The translations under genes and the position numbers were made by a program. From assembly GCA_963848675.1 (NCBI GenBank), contig CAWKEY010000032.1:1-64000 (forward strand): 64,000 bases of DNA. The letters run 5' to 3'. Shown here piece by piece: positions 7,044 through 15,677 of this stretch. Position 1 is the stretch's first letter. Each line of letters begins with the position of its first letter. The notes under the pieces are model-generated. The model was not told the DNA's origin, did not search any database, and saw only the letters and a program-made list of their open reading frames with translations. Source of the DNA: CAWKEY01 sp963848675 (GTDB lineage: Bacteria > Pseudomonadota > Gammaproteobacteria > Methylococcales > Methylomonadaceae).

Positions 7044-7991
7044 GAGCTTATCCATAAATAACTTGATAAATTTCAGATTATTGGAAAATAATTGCACATT
7101 TGGGTTTTATAAGAGGTTGCAATTTCTTGAAAAGGTTACAAAGCTGGAAAGTATCGGATGATTTTTGGGCAAGAGTGGAACAATTGATTCCAGAGCGGAA
7201 AAGGCATTCAACAAAGGACTATAAACGCAAGCCAGGTGGAGGCAAAAAAGCCCAAAACCCGCGAAAAGTATTTGAGGGGATTCTTTATGTTTTGCGCACA
7301 GGTTGTCAATGGAAAGCCCTGCCTAAAAGTGACTATGGTAGTGCCAGTGCTGTTCACAGGTATTTCCTGGAATGGCAGGCATCAGGCATGTTTGAAAAGT
7401 TATGGCGTGCCAGCTTATTGGAATATGACGAACTGGAAGGCATTGCCTGGGAATGGCAAAGCCTTGATGGGGCAATGGTTAAGGCGCCGTTAGCACTGGA
7501 ATCGGTGGGCAGAAACCCTACCGACCGAGGTAAAAACGGTAGTAAAAGAAGCCTGTTAACCGATGAAAAGGGATTGCCCTTAGCCCTCGTGATCAGTGGT
7601 GCGAACACCCATGATGTCAAGTTACTGGCTGATACCCTGGATGGGATTATTATCGAGCGTCCTGACCCGGACACTCTCAAACAAAACCTTTGCCTGGATG
7701 CTGGCTATGTGGGCGAGCCGGCTCGGCGCGAGATTGAGGAAAGAAGCTATATCCCTCATGTCAGGCCACGAGGTGAGGAAATTGCAGAAAAAGACAAAAA
7801 CCCTGATTTCAAGGCTAGACGGTGGGTGGTTGAAGTTTGTCATTCGTGGTTTAACCGGTTCAGAAAACTCTTGGTGCGCTATGAAAAAATGGACCGTAGC
7901 TACCTCGGCTTACTTATGCTGGCTGCTTCTATTATCGCCTTACGTAAAATACGGCCAAAAAATCAAGTAAATATTATTTATGGATAAGCTC
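7044..7991 (+). mobile_element. IS5-family insertion sequence (948 bp)
   Basis: The ends are inverted copies of GAGCTTATCCATAAATAA (7044-7061; complement ending at 7991), flanked on both sides by TA. That fits the TA target duplication common in IS5 subgroups. A single transposase fills the element. It inserted between the brxL remnant and an older ISKra4-type remnant, which it probably truncates. Confidence 0.85.
7127..7987 (+). CDS. IS5-family transposase
   Basis: The frame has the IS5 N-terminal region (FEGILYVLRTGCQWKALP) and a DDE core: QSLDGAMVKAP (first Asp), LCLDAGYVGE (second Asp) and VVEVCHSWFNRFRKLL (Glu in the Y/H-W-x-R type block). It runs to a stop inside the right inverted repeat. 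No ATG precedes the conserved region. TTG 7127, with AGAGG ten bases upstream, is the likeliest start (286 residues); TTG 7100 is in frame too. All catalytic residues are present, so the element could be active. Confidence 0.85.
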   Translation: MKRLQSWKVSDDFWARVEQLIPERKRHSTKDYKRKPGGGKKAQNPRKVFEGILYVLRTGCQWKALPKSDYGSASAVHRYFLEWQASGMFEKLWRASLLEYDELEGIAWEWQSLDGAMVKAPLALESVGRNPTDRGKNGSKRSLLTDEKGLPLALVISGANTHDVKLLADTLDGIIIERPDPDTLKQNLCLDAGYVGEPARREIEERSYIPHVRPRGEEIAEKDKNPDFKARRWVVEVCHSWFNRFRKLLVRYEKMDRSYLGLLMLAASIIALRKIRPKNQVNIIYG

Positions 7992-8620
7992 TAAACACAG
8001 ACGCGCCTCTCGCCATTTTAACGTTTTGTTTTTACGTTTATCTTCTGCTTCCTCGTCGACCTTGACGATAGGAATCATGCGGCCGTCGATTTCACCTATC
8101 AGAATTTTACAACCGTCAGCCTTATGTTGATCAGTAATCCGTTCTTCAGCTTGATAGATTTGTCCGGCATGGTACTCGGTAATAGCCCGTACGGTACTCG
8201 GTAATAGCCCGTACGGTACTCGCCGATAGGACGATACCATAATGTTCTTGTAACTTTTTCGGCACCCGGCCAAACGCATGATCCGCTCCAAAATCCGTTA
8301 CGACCGTTGCAAGGTGGTTGAGCAGCCTCGACAATGAACTTCCGCCAAGTCGCTAAAAGGCCGAAATCGTTGCCCCGAAACTCTAAACTCTTGTTCATGA
8401 ACGGCTACCTCTCAGAAGGTGGTATGCCACCAGAGTTTTTTTACCACTCTTTATGGAGCGCTGCGGTGTTCCTTGTCAAAATCCTCTGTAGTTTGCGCTA
8501 TCTTGTGTTCCGACCAGCAATGAAGGGCTTCGCTTCCCATCTGGCGTAGTTCTTCTATCACTCGCATTTCTGCTTCATTAGCTTTTTGACAATCCCCGGT
8601 ACTGTCTTCTAATGATACGA
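7992..8620 (-). pseudogene. decayed ISKra4-family transposase
   Basis: Three minus-strand frames carry successive pieces of one protein. They are DSTGDCQKANEAEMRVIEEL and GSEALHCWSEHKIAQTTE near 8590-8480, then VTDFGADHAFGRVPKKLQEH near 8310-8250, then ILIGEIDGRMIPIVKVDEEA and NKTLKWREARLCL near 8110-8000. This order and wording are those of ISKra4-type transposases. Stops, frameshifts and a 22-bp tandem duplication break the frame, and the 3' part is cut by the IS at 7991. It is certainly non-functional. Confidence 0.7.
8171..8222. repeat. 22-bp tandem duplication inside the transposase remnant
   Basis: GGTACTCGGTAATAGCCCGT plus AC occurs at 8171-8192 and 8193-8214, and its first 8 bases recur at 8215-8222. 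Twenty-two is not a multiple of three, so the duplication shifts the transposase frame between the STVRAITEY and HAGQIYQAEE segments. This looks like replication slippage in dead sequence. Confidence 0.8.
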
Positions 8621-8679
8621 ATTCGCCAATTCAATTCGGTTTTTAAGCGAAGGATACTGGCTTACGCGTGAGAAAGCTT

Positions 8680-9135
8680 TTATAGTTCAGCCGCTATGTC
8701 TTCATGCCAAAGCGCGGGGTTTTCCTTGATAAAATGCGCCATCAAAGCAATGCATTGTGGATCATTCAGCAGGATAATCTCCACGCCAAGGCTTTCTAAA
8801 AAAGCAATATTGCCTGAAAAATTTTCATTTTCGCCAATAACAACCCGTTTAATGCCGAACTGAACCAGAGTTCCTGCACACATCATGCACGGACTGAGTG
8901 TTGTGTATAAGGTGACATGCTGATAGCTGCTGCGCCGGCCAGCCTGCCGGATGCAGTCCATTTCACCATGTGCAATCGGATCGCCTTCCTGCACGCGTTT
9001 GTTATGGCCGGCGGCTATAAGCTCACCGTTTTCTACCATAACTGCGCCGATAGGCAGGCCGCCTTCGGCGTAGCTTTGTTCGGCTTGTTGGTAGGCCAAG
9101 GCCATAAATTTTGCGTCTTGATCTTTTCTGTTCAT
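8680..9135 (-). CDS. cytosine deaminase, yeast Fcy1-like
   Basis: A 151-residue zinc nucleoside/base deaminase. The zinc site is HGE (His56, Glu58 in DPIAHGEMDC) plus PCMMC (Cys83, Cys86). The wording LYTTLSPCMMCAGTLVQFGI, VVIGENENFSG and the C-terminal ENPALWHEDI resemble yeast cytosine deaminase more than TadA, which has HAE and works on tRNA. The likely reaction is cytosine to uracil (pyrimidine salvage); guanine or a related base is an alternative. It lies at the border between the accessory region and core genes and is transcribed alone. The zinc-deaminase fold is certain, the substrate probable. Confidence 0.75.
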   Translation of the reverse strand: MNRKDQDAKFMALAYQQAEQSYAEGGLPIGAVMVENGELIAAGHNKRVQEGDPIAHGEMDCIRQAGRRSSYQHVTLYTTLSPCMMCAGTLVQFGIKRVVIGENENFSGNIAFLESLGVEIILLNDPQCIALMAHFIKENPALWHEDIAAEL

Positions 9136-9173
9136 ATCAGTGCTGATGCTGTATGCGGTGCCGTAACTGTTGA

Positions 9174-9317
9174 GCTGACTGGATCGCCCTGCAGAGAAGC
9201 GCTGGCTGTGTGGGTGCCGTGCTGGCCGAAATTGACTGGCTGAGAGGTATCAAATTTGAGCCATTTGTGGTTGAAGCGTGTTCGAGCGTGCTAAAAGAAC
9301 AAGGCTTTCAGGCCCGG
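9174..9317 (+). other. unidentified coding remnant
   Basis: An open frame of 47 residues between a stop at 9171-9173 and a stop at 9315-9317, with no ATG. It reads GCVGAVLAEIDWLRGIKFEP and then VVEACSSVLKEQGFQAR. The composition looks protein-like, so it may be the 3' end of a lost gene. I do not recognise it, and chance cannot be excluded. Confidence 0.25.
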
Positions 9318-9322
9318 TAAAA

Positions 9323-9871
9323 CTAATACAGACCTAACTGTAGCTGGGCCACTTCCGACATCATCTCGCGTGACCAGGGTGGATCCAGGACAATTTCAAC
9401 ATTGACGCTGGCCACGCCGGGCAGGGCGCGGATACATTTTTCCACGTCACTCTGAATGACAGGGCCCATGCCGCAACCCGGAGCAGTCAGCGTCATCATC
9501 ACATGAACATGGTTGCTGTTGGCATCGGCCGGTGTCACCTGGCAGGTATACACCAGCCCCAGATCCACGATGTTGACCGGTATTTCCGGATCGTAAACCG
9601 TCTTCATGACTTCCCAGCAGTTTTGTTCTACCGCTTCAGGGCTGGTTTCCGATACCAGCGTGTGCAGCTGGTGCGGCTCTTTGCCCAGGGCATCCGCATC
9701 AGTACCGGCGATGCGCACCATGTGGCCATGTCCGGTGACGACGGTATAGTTATTGCCAAGCGACTGGTGAATGGTGACTATTTCGCCTTTGCTGAGGGTG
9801 CCGGTGTTGCCGTCAGGGACGGTGACAATATTGACATCACGGGTTAAAACAACGTCTTCTCTTTCAGCCAT
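9323..9871 (-). CDS. sufT: SufT, Fe-S cluster assembly accessory protein
   Basis: The last 100 or so residues form a DUF59/MIP18 domain: VYDPEIPVNIVDLGLVYTCQ, then MTLTAPGCGMGPVIQSD with the conserved cysteine, then VNVEIVLDPPWS. The 75-residue N-terminal extension (VLTRDVNIVTVPDGNTGTL) is typical of bacterial SufT rather than of bare DUF59 proteins. SufT helps maturation of Fe-S proteins. It is not in a suf operon here; it follows the yciK-like gene by 10 bp on the same strand and may be co-transcribed. Length and motifs are complete. Confidence 0.85.
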   Translation of the reverse strand: MAEREDVVLTRDVNIVTVPDGNTGTLSKGEIVTIHQSLGNNYTVVTGHGHMVRIAGTDADALGKEPHQLHTLVSETSPEAVEQNCWEVMKTVYDPEIPVNIVDLGLVYTCQVTPADANSNHVHVMMTLTAPGCGMGPVIQSDVEKCIRALPGVASVNVEIVLDPPWSREMMSEVAQLQLGLY

Positions 9872-9881
9872 AATAATTCAG

Positions 9882-10610
9882 TTATAAATAGAAGGTGCGG
9901 GCATCAATAGTCTGGCCGGTGACGCCAACACTTTCTGAGCCAAATAAATAGCGATACACAGCAGCTAACGAGGCCATGGAGGGGAGCTTGCTTTTGTCTT
10001 CCCCCGGATAGGCGCGTTTCCGTAAGGGCGAGTCCACCGGGCCGGGGATCAGCGTATTGACGCGGATTTTGCCGGAGGCCTCAAATTCTTCGGAAAGTAT
10101 CTTGGCGAAGCCTTCCAGCGCTATTTTGGAAACCCCGTAAGCGCTGGAAAAGGCAGGTGCTGTTCTGGCGGAGGAATCCGAGGTAAACACGATGGAGGCA
10201 TGTGCGCTTTTTTGCAGCACCGGCAGTAATACCCGGGTCAACAGGAAAGGGGCATTCAAATTGACATTCAAGGTATGTCCCCAGTCTTTAGTTTTGGTCA
10301 CGGCGATCGGTGCAAATGCGCTGAATTCGACAGCGGAATGCAACACGCCTTGCAGTGAGCCGTATTTTTCATCAATTCTATCGGCAAGTTCCTGATATTC
10401 ATTTTCATTGGCGCCGGCCAAATCAAACGGATAAATAATCGGTTCGGGCGCATGCGCGGCAGTAATGGCATCGTAGGCGGCTTCCAGTTTGGGGATGTTT
10501 TTATCCAGCAAAATAACATGCGCGCCCTGTTTGGCCAGGGTCAGTGCAGCGGTGCTGCCGAGACCGCCGCCTGCGCCGGTGATTAAGATGACTTGATGTG
10601 TTAACGGCAT
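9882..10610 (-). CDS. yciK: YciK-like short-chain dehydrogenase/reductase
   Basis: A 242-residue Rossmann-fold SDR. The cofactor motif is TGAGGGLG near residue 11, and the catalytic Ser and YxxxK lie in FTSDSSARTAPAFSSAYGVS. I chose ATG 10608-10610 (MPLTHQVILITG) because the longer frame from 10652 has a non-SDR leader. This start overlaps the end of mupP by 10 nt. YciK proteins lie next to ubiG and mupP in Pseudomonas, as here. The substrate is unknown. The operon seems to be ubiG-mupP-yciK-sufT. Confidence 0.8.
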   Translation of the reverse strand: MPLTHQVILITGAGGGLGSTAALTLAKQGAHVILLDKNIPKLEAAYDAITAAHAPEPIIYPFDLAGANENEYQELADRIDEKYGSLQGVLHSAVEFSAFAPIAVTKTKDWGHTLNVNLNAPFLLTRVLLPVLQKSAHASIVFTSDSSARTAPAFSSAYGVSKIALEGFAKILSEEFEASGKIRVNTLIPGPVDSPLRKRAYPGEDKSKLPSMASLAAVYRYLFGSESVGVTGQTIDARTFYL

Positions 10611-11329
10611 GTGGCTGTCGACTCCATGGATGGAGGAGGTAGGGCAACGCATGGAGCAGTTGCCGAGGCTATCCAGGTTGAAATTTGTTCAGGGGTTTCG
10701 ATCAGCGCATCAGCACCCCAAGTTTCCGGTGTATCGCCGGGCTTAAGGTAGCCGTACAGTGCGGCCAGGGTTTTCATGCGGGCATTTTTCCCGGCGCTGA
10801 TGTCGTGAATGGCATCACCAATATAAACGCATTCCTGGGGCTTGACGCCGGCGTGTTGACAGGCGGCCAGCATCGGTTCCGGATGCGGTTTGGCATGTGC
10901 CGTACTATCGCCGCTGATGATGCAGGCGGCGCGATGGCTCAGGTTTAATGCTGCCATAAGTGGATCGGTGAAGCGTTTGCGTTTATTGGTGACCACGCCC
11001 CATTTTAGCCCTTGCGCTTCAATGGCTTTCAACAGGTCTTCGATGCCGCTGAAAAAGATGCTGTGTTCGGCAATATTGCGTTCATAGTGATCGAGCATGG
11101 TTTTCAGTATATTTGAACGAATGTCATCGTGGATGGAATCATCCAGGCTGCCTTTTACCATGGCTTTGCCGCCGTAAGAAATCAGCGGTTTAACGGCTTC
11201 GGCAGCAACGGCCGCAAAGCCATGCATCGTCAAGGCTCTATTCAGGCAGGCAATCAGATCTGGCGCAGTATCGACCAAGGTGCCGTCCAGATCGAATAAC
11301 ACACAGGATAATTTGAAATCAGTGCACAT
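10601..11329 (-). CDS. mupP: HAD phosphatase, MupP (N-acetylmuramate 6-phosphate phosphatase)
   Basis: A 242-residue HAD-superfamily phosphatase with the nucleophile motif VLFDLDGTLVDT (Asp13, Asp15), VVTNKRKRF as motif II, the lysine in AKPHPEPM and YIGDAIHDISAGKNA as motif IV. By family it could be called Gph (phosphoglycolate phosphatase). The order ubiG-mupP-yciK matches the Pseudomonas cluster where this gene is MupP, which acts in peptidoglycan recycling. That assignment rests on synteny. It starts 6 bp after ubiG ends and overlaps yciK. Confidence 0.75.
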   Translation of the reverse strand: MCTDFKLSCVLFDLDGTLVDTAPDLIACLNRALTMHGFAAVAAEAVKPLISYGGKAMVKGSLDDSIHDDIRSNILKTMLDHYERNIAEHSIFFSGIEDLLKAIEAQGLKWGVVTNKRKRFTDPLMAALNLSHRAACIISGDSTAHAKPHPEPMLAACQHAGVKPQECVYIGDAIHDISAGKNARMKTLAALYGYLKPGDTPETWGADALIETPEQISTWIASATAPCVALPPPSMESTATCR

Positions 11330-11335
11330 CGTTGC

Positions 11336-12064
11336 TTACGCTGAACGTTTAAAAGCCGCGATGTAATTGACATCAATGTCTTTGCCGAGGCTAAAACTTT
11401 TCGTGAACGGGTTGTATTCAATGCCGGTCATGGCTTGCAGTTCAAGACCGGCAGCGCGCGCGGACTGGCAAAGCTCCGAGGGTTTGATAAAGGTCTTAAA
11501 CTCATGAGTGCCTTTGGGCACCATTTTAAGTAGATATTCGGCCGCCACAATCGCTAATAGATAAGCTTTGGGTTTGCGGTTGAGTGTCGAGAAAAACACC
11601 ATGCCGCCGGGCTTGACCATTCTGGCGCAAGCGCTAATGATGGAACCAGGATCCGGCACATGCTCGAGCATTTCCATGCAGGTGACATGATCAAAGCTCT
11701 CGGGCTGTTGTTCGGCCAGTGCTTCGGCGCTGATTTTTTGATAATGGGCAGTTACGCCGGACTCAAGTCCGTGCAGATCGGCAATATCAATCAGTTCTTC
11801 GCTCAAATCGATGCCCAGCGCATCGGCGCCATTTTTGGCCAGGGCCTCCGTCAAAATGCCGCCGCCACAGCCGACATCGACGATGCGTTTGCCGGCAATA
11901 TCGGCATGATCCTGAATGAACCTGACACGCAAGGGGTTCACATCGTGCAGGGTCTTGAATTCGCCTTGCGGGTCCCACCAGCGTTCCGCCATGGAGCCAA
12001 ATTTATGGATTTCGTGCAGGTGTACATTGTCTCTTGCTGTCATGTGTTGATCCGTATGTGGCAT
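11336..12064 (-). CDS. ubiG: UbiG, ubiquinone biosynthesis O-methyltransferase
   Basis: A 242-residue class I SAM methyltransferase. The start region FGSMAERWWDPQGEFKTLHD is diagnostic for UbiG. The SAM loop is RIVDVGCGGGILTEALA at about 60-76, and CMEMLEHVPDPGSII and VFFSTLNRKPKAYLL follow. UbiG carries out both O-methylations of ubiquinone synthesis. It is the first gene of a tight minus-strand operon with mupP and yciK. The length and all motifs are normal. Confidence 0.95.
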   Translation of the reverse strand: MPHTDQHMTARDNVHLHEIHKFGSMAERWWDPQGEFKTLHDVNPLRVRFIQDHADIAGKRIVDVGCGGGILTEALAKNGADALGIDLSEELIDIADLHGLESGVTAHYQKISAEALAEQQPESFDHVTCMEMLEHVPDPGSIISACARMVKPGGMVFFSTLNRKPKAYLLAIVAAEYLLKMVPKGTHEFKTFIKPSELCQSARAAGLELQAMTGIEYNPFTKSFSLGKDIDVNYIAAFKRSA

Positions 12065-12149
12065 AGTTATAGTTTACTATATCGCTGGGTTATTCGTCAT
12101 TAGTATTGTCGGCATCTTGCGTCTTCGACTGACGAATAAGGGATATTAA

Positions 12150-13460
12150 TCAGGCTGATAAACGCTGCTGCCAATCGGCGATTTTAGCTTTCAGATCAGC
12201 GACATTAATGGTAGTCAGCTGGCGCTGTTTCAATAAGCGTTTGCCCGCCACCCAAACATCAGTCACTTGCTGCCGGCTGGCCGCGTAAACAATCTGTGAA
12301 ACCGGACAATACAAGGGCTGGGTTTCCAGATAATCCAAATTAACGGCAATCACATCGGCGGCTTTACCGATGCTCAAAGAGCCGGTTTCAGTATCAAGGC
12401 CCAGGGCCTTGGCGCCGTTAATCGTTGCCATGCGCAATGCCGTCATGGCCGGAATAGCGCTGGCATCATTGGCAACGGCCTTGCCGAGCAGGGCGGCTGT
12501 GCGCATTTCGCCAAACATGTCCAGGTCATTATTGCTGGCGGCGCCATCGGTGCCCAAGGCGACATTAATTCCGGCGGCCAGGCATTTGGCAATTGGACTA
12601 AAGCCGCTGGCCAGTTTTAAGTTGGATTCCGGACAGTGCACTATATGCGCCCCGGCTTCAGCCATCAGGCTGATTTCGTCGTCGTTGAGCTGGGTCATGT
12701 GCACCGCGATCAATGATGGATTGACTAGACCCAGTTCATGTAGTCTTTGCAGCGGCCGTTGTCCGGTTTTTTGCTGAGCCTCTTCAACTTCGTGCAGGGT
12801 TTCATGAACATGGATATGGACAGGCAGTTCCAGTTCATCGGCAAACATGCGGATTTTTTTCAAGGGTTCATCCGAGACCGTGTAAGGTGCATGGGGCGCA
12901 AAAGGCGTGGAGATTAACGGCTGATGGCGCAACTGATCATGCAGGGCCAGGCCTTTTTCAATATAGGCCTCGCTGTTTTCCGCCCAGACCGACGGGAAAT
13001 CAATGACAATCAGGCCGATGCTCGCGCGTATGCCGTGATGTATGGCTTGGGCTGCGGTGATTTCCGGGAAAAAATACATATCATTAAAGCAGGTGGTTCC
13101 ACCCAGAATCATCTCGGCAATGGCCAGATCGGTGCCGTCTTTCACAAACGCTTCGCTCATCCATTTTTGCTCCAGCGGCCAAATATGCTTGGCAAGCCAG
13201 TCCATCAGGTGCAAATCATCGGCGATGCCGCGCATCAGCGTCATCGCGGCATGGGTATGACTGTTGATTAAACCCGGCAGTAAGGCATGATGTTGCAGAT
13301 TTTCGGTAGTCGTCCCCTGATATTTTTGCTGGGCCAGCGCGGTAGGCAGCAGATCGATAATCCGCCCGCCGTCTATAACCAGTGTGTGGTGTTCATGGGT
13401 TACGGATTCCGGTTCAACGGGTATAATCCAGCGCGCATGAATGAGGGTGTCGACGATCAT
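12150..13460 (-). CDS. mtaD: amidohydrolase: methylthioadenosine/S-adenosylhomocysteine deaminase-like
   Basis: A 436-residue TRZ/ATZ-type amidohydrolase. Metal and catalytic residues lie in GLINSHTHAAMTL, HIHVHETLHEVEEA, HMTQLNDDEI, VHCPESNLKL and VALGTDGAASNNDLD. Such enzymes deaminate 5-methylthioadenosine or S-adenosylhomocysteine. Divergent mtnA, 254 bp away, works in the same methionine-salvage route, supporting this substrate. I chose ATG 13458-13460 (MIVDTLIHARW); the frame extends 30 codons further, but that part has no family character. Substrate assignment within the family is by context. Confidence 0.8.
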   Translation of the reverse strand: MIVDTLIHARWIIPVEPESVTHEHHTLVIDGGRIIDLLPTALAQQKYQGTTTENLQHHALLPGLINSHTHAAMTLMRGIADDLHLMDWLAKHIWPLEQKWMSEAFVKDGTDLAIAEMILGGTTCFNDMYFFPEITAAQAIHHGIRASIGLIVIDFPSVWAENSEAYIEKGLALHDQLRHQPLISTPFAPHAPYTVSDEPLKKIRMFADELELPVHIHVHETLHEVEEAQQKTGQRPLQRLHELGLVNPSLIAVHMTQLNDDEISLMAEAGAHIVHCPESNLKLASGFSPIAKCLAAGINVALGTDGAASNNDLDMFGEMRTAALLGKAVANDASAIPAMTALRMATINGAKALGLDTETGSLSIGKAADVIAVNLDYLETQPLYCPVSQIVYAASRQQVTDVWVAGKRLLKQRQLTTINVADLKAKIADWQQRLSA

Positions 13461-13526
13461 GAATTTTCCTGTGTATAGAATTGGGTTAGCGATAGAGACT
13501 TGAAAGTATTTAATATAAAGCTGATA

Positions 13527-13610
13527 ACCACGAAGGACACGAAGTTTCAAAATTTTGATCTACTTGGTTATTTTCTTCGTGTCCTTCGTGCTCTTCGTGG
13601 TGAATAATGT
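13527..13610. repeat. dispersed hairpin repeat, copy 1
   Basis: ACCACGAAGGACACGAAG near 13527 is inverted as CTTCGTGTCCTTCGTG followed by CTCTTCGTGGT, closing on TGAATAATG. A related copy lies at 15568-15660. It sits in the spacer between divergent mtaD and mtnA. The arrangement resembles REP/BIME-type elements. Confidence 0.7.
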
Positions 13611-13714
13611 GTATTCACGAAAACTTTCATAGCCTAGATAGTGTAACCCGGCATTTTTCTTCTACTTATATAATTGTGAAATTATAACTTTTTACCAATG
13701 GGTTTAGATAAATA

Positions 13715-14752
13715 ATGACTCTGCAAAATGATAAATCGGTTCAGGCACTGCACTGGACGGGCGAGACGTTAAAGGTGCTGGATCAGCGCCAGCTCCCTGA
13801 AACCAGTGTTTACGATGAATACAGCGATGCGGCCGGCGTGACCGAAGCGATCATGACCATGCGCGTGCGGGGCGCACCGGCCATTGGTATTGCCGCGGCT
13901 TATGGTGTCGTGCTTTCAGTCAAACAGCATTATGCTGAGGACTCGAATGGCTGGCGACAAAAAGTAGCGGCCGATATTGAGATGTTGGCAAAATCGAGGC
14001 CGACCGCGGTCAATTTGTTTTGGGCATTGGATCAGATGAAGACGCTGCTGAGTCAGTTGCTTGATAACCCTTTGGCGGCCCTTTTAGCCTGTGCCGAGAA
14101 AATCCATGCCGATGATATTGCAGCCAATCACCGCATGGGTGAGCTGGGTGCCGATTTGTTGGCCGGTGCAAAAGGAGTGATGACACACTGCAATACCGGC
14201 GCATTGGCAACCGGCGGTCACGGTACGGCCTTGGGTGTCATCCGTACTGCCTATCAACGGCAGCCGTTAAAGGTTTATGCTGGAGAAACGCGGCCCTGGA
14301 ATCAGGGCGCCCGCCTGACTGTGTGGGAGCTGGCGCAAGACTTTATTCCTGTGACTCTGATTGCCGACTCAGCGGCGGCCTGGCTGATGAAAACAGGCGC
14401 CATAGACTGGGTGATCGTGGGCGCGGACCGCATTGCCGCCAATGGCGATACCGCTAATAAAATCGGCACCTATTCTTTAGCGGTGCTGGCGAAACAGCAT
14501 GGTGTCAAGGTCATGGTGGTGGCGCCCACTTCAAGCATAGACTGGACTATCGACAAAGGCAGCCAGATTGAAATTGAACAGCGCAATCCCAATGAATTAT
14601 TGCCGGCCTGTTACCTCACAGAGGGCTCTTTGGTCAGCGCCTGGAATCCGGTCTTTGACGTGACGCCGGCAGAATTGATTTCAGCGATTGTGACCGAACG
14701 CGGTGTGGTAATGAATCCGTCTGAACAGGGTGTAAGAGGTTTAAAAACATGA
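13715..14752 (+). CDS. mtnA: MtnA, methylthioribose-1-phosphate isomerase
   Basis: The 345 residues match the eIF2B-like sugar-phosphate isomerase family. The N-terminal MRVRGAPAIGIAAAYG is followed by the catalytic cysteine in GVMTHCNTGALATGG (Cys159) and the catalytic aspartate in WVIVGADRIAANGDT (Asp238), with RNPNE near the end. The enzyme converts methylthioribose 1-phosphate to methylthioribulose 1-phosphate in methionine salvage. The next gene overlaps by 4 nt (ATGA). The gene is complete. Confidence 0.95.
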   Translation: MTLQNDKSVQALHWTGETLKVLDQRQLPETSVYDEYSDAAGVTEAIMTMRVRGAPAIGIAAAYGVVLSVKQHYAEDSNGWRQKVAADIEMLAKSRPTAVNLFWALDQMKTLLSQLLDNPLAALLACAEKIHADDIAANHRMGELGADLLAGAKGVMTHCNTGALATGGHGTALGVIRTAYQRQPLKVYAGETRPWNQGARLTVWELAQDFIPVTLIADSAAAWLMKTGAIDWVIVGADRIAANGDTANKIGTYSLAVLAKQHGVKVMVVAPTSSIDWTIDKGSQIEIEQRNPNELLPACYLTEGSLVSAWNPVFDVTPAELISAIVTERGVVMNPSEQGVRGLKT

Positions 14753-15465
14753 AATTTGATAAAAAAGGCAACAATCCGCTGTTAACGCTGGGCTATTTCT
14801 TCAAGGGTCTGAAATTACTGGGCAGCCCCCAATTGCGCACGTTTCTGATTATTCCGGTACTGATCAATCTGGTGCTGTACAGCGTAGCGTTAGTGCTGGG
14901 TTATATTTACATTGAAGAGCTGATCGCCCGCTTTATTCCCAGCTGGCTGGAGTGGTTAAGCTGGATTTTGTGGCCCTTGTTTTTCATCAGCTTTTTTATC
15001 GCCGGTTTTTTTACCTTTACAGTACTGGCCAACATGCTGGCGGCGCCGTTTTATGGGAAACTTGCCGCAAAAACCCTGGCTGTTATTAAAGGGCAGTCTG
15101 GCGCAATTGTCGAACAGCCTTTGGCCAAGGTGATGGCGGCCGAGTTCAAGCGCGCCGCTTATCTGGCCACCCGGGCTTTGCCCTTGCTGCTGCTGTTTGT
15201 TATTCCAGGCATCAATATTATCGCGCCATTTCTGTGGGCGCTATTTGGCGCCTGGGGCATGGCTTTGGAATATATGGCGTATCCGCTGGAAAACGAGGGC
15301 CTGCTGTTTTCAGAACAGAAACAGCTGCTTAAAAGTCTAAGACTGGGCGCATTAAGTTTTGGCGGCATTACCATGCTGGGGTTGACGCTACCGTTGTTGA
15401 ATATCGTGGTCGCGCCTGCCGCCGTGATTGGTGCAACGATTTATTTTAATGAGGTAAAAGCTTGA
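14749..15465 (+). CDS. cysZ: CysZ-like sulfate transporter (EI24 family)
   Basis: A 238-residue inner-membrane protein with about four hydrophobic blocks: FLIIPVLINLVLYSVALVLG, a run of FISFFIAGFFTFTVLANM, LPLLLLFVIPGINIIAPFLW and ITMLGLTLPLLNIVVAPAAV. The N-terminal GYFFKGLKLLGSPQLR and the AAPFYG and LEYMAYPLEN signatures are those of CysZ, which takes up sulfate for cysteine synthesis. It is coupled to mtnA by a 4-nt overlap; both serve sulfur metabolism. No other cys gene is near. Confidence 0.85.
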   Translation: MKFDKKGNNPLLTLGYFFKGLKLLGSPQLRTFLIIPVLINLVLYSVALVLGYIYIEELIARFIPSWLEWLSWILWPLFFISFFIAGFFTFTVLANMLAAPFYGKLAAKTLAVIKGQSGAIVEQPLAKVMAAEFKRAAYLATRALPLLLLFVIPGINIIAPFLWALFGAWGMALEYMAYPLENEGLLFSEQKQLLKSLRLGALSFGGITMLGLTLPLLNIVVAPAAVIGATIYFNEVKA

Positions 15466-15567
15466 TACTAAAAAACGGCTATTTGTCCACGAAATAAAGC
15501 GATATGCTTCGGCTATGACTCAGCACAATGTTGTGTTCCGCAGTCATTCATCCTAAAAAAAGCATTT

Positions 15568-15660
15568 CACCACGAAGGTCACGAAGAACATGAAGTTTCA
15601 ATATATTGATTTACTTAATTATTTTCTTCGTGTCCTACGTGATCTTGGTGGTAAATAATG
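15568..15660. repeat. dispersed hairpin repeat, copy 2
   Basis: CACCACGAAGGTCACGAAGA near 15568 is followed by ATGAAGTTTCAATATATTGA, then TTTTCTTCGTGTCCTACGTG and a TTGGTGGTAAATAATG end. It has the same design as the copy at 13527-13610, with about a dozen differences including an extra segment in the left arm. It lies between convergent cysZ and mtaB and could also help transcription stop. Confidence 0.7.
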
Positions 15661-15677
15661 AGTATTAAGGGATACTT

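Noticed and set aside
8680..9135. TadA tRNA adenosine deaminase
   Set aside because: HGE instead of HAE, and Fcy1-like C-terminal wording.
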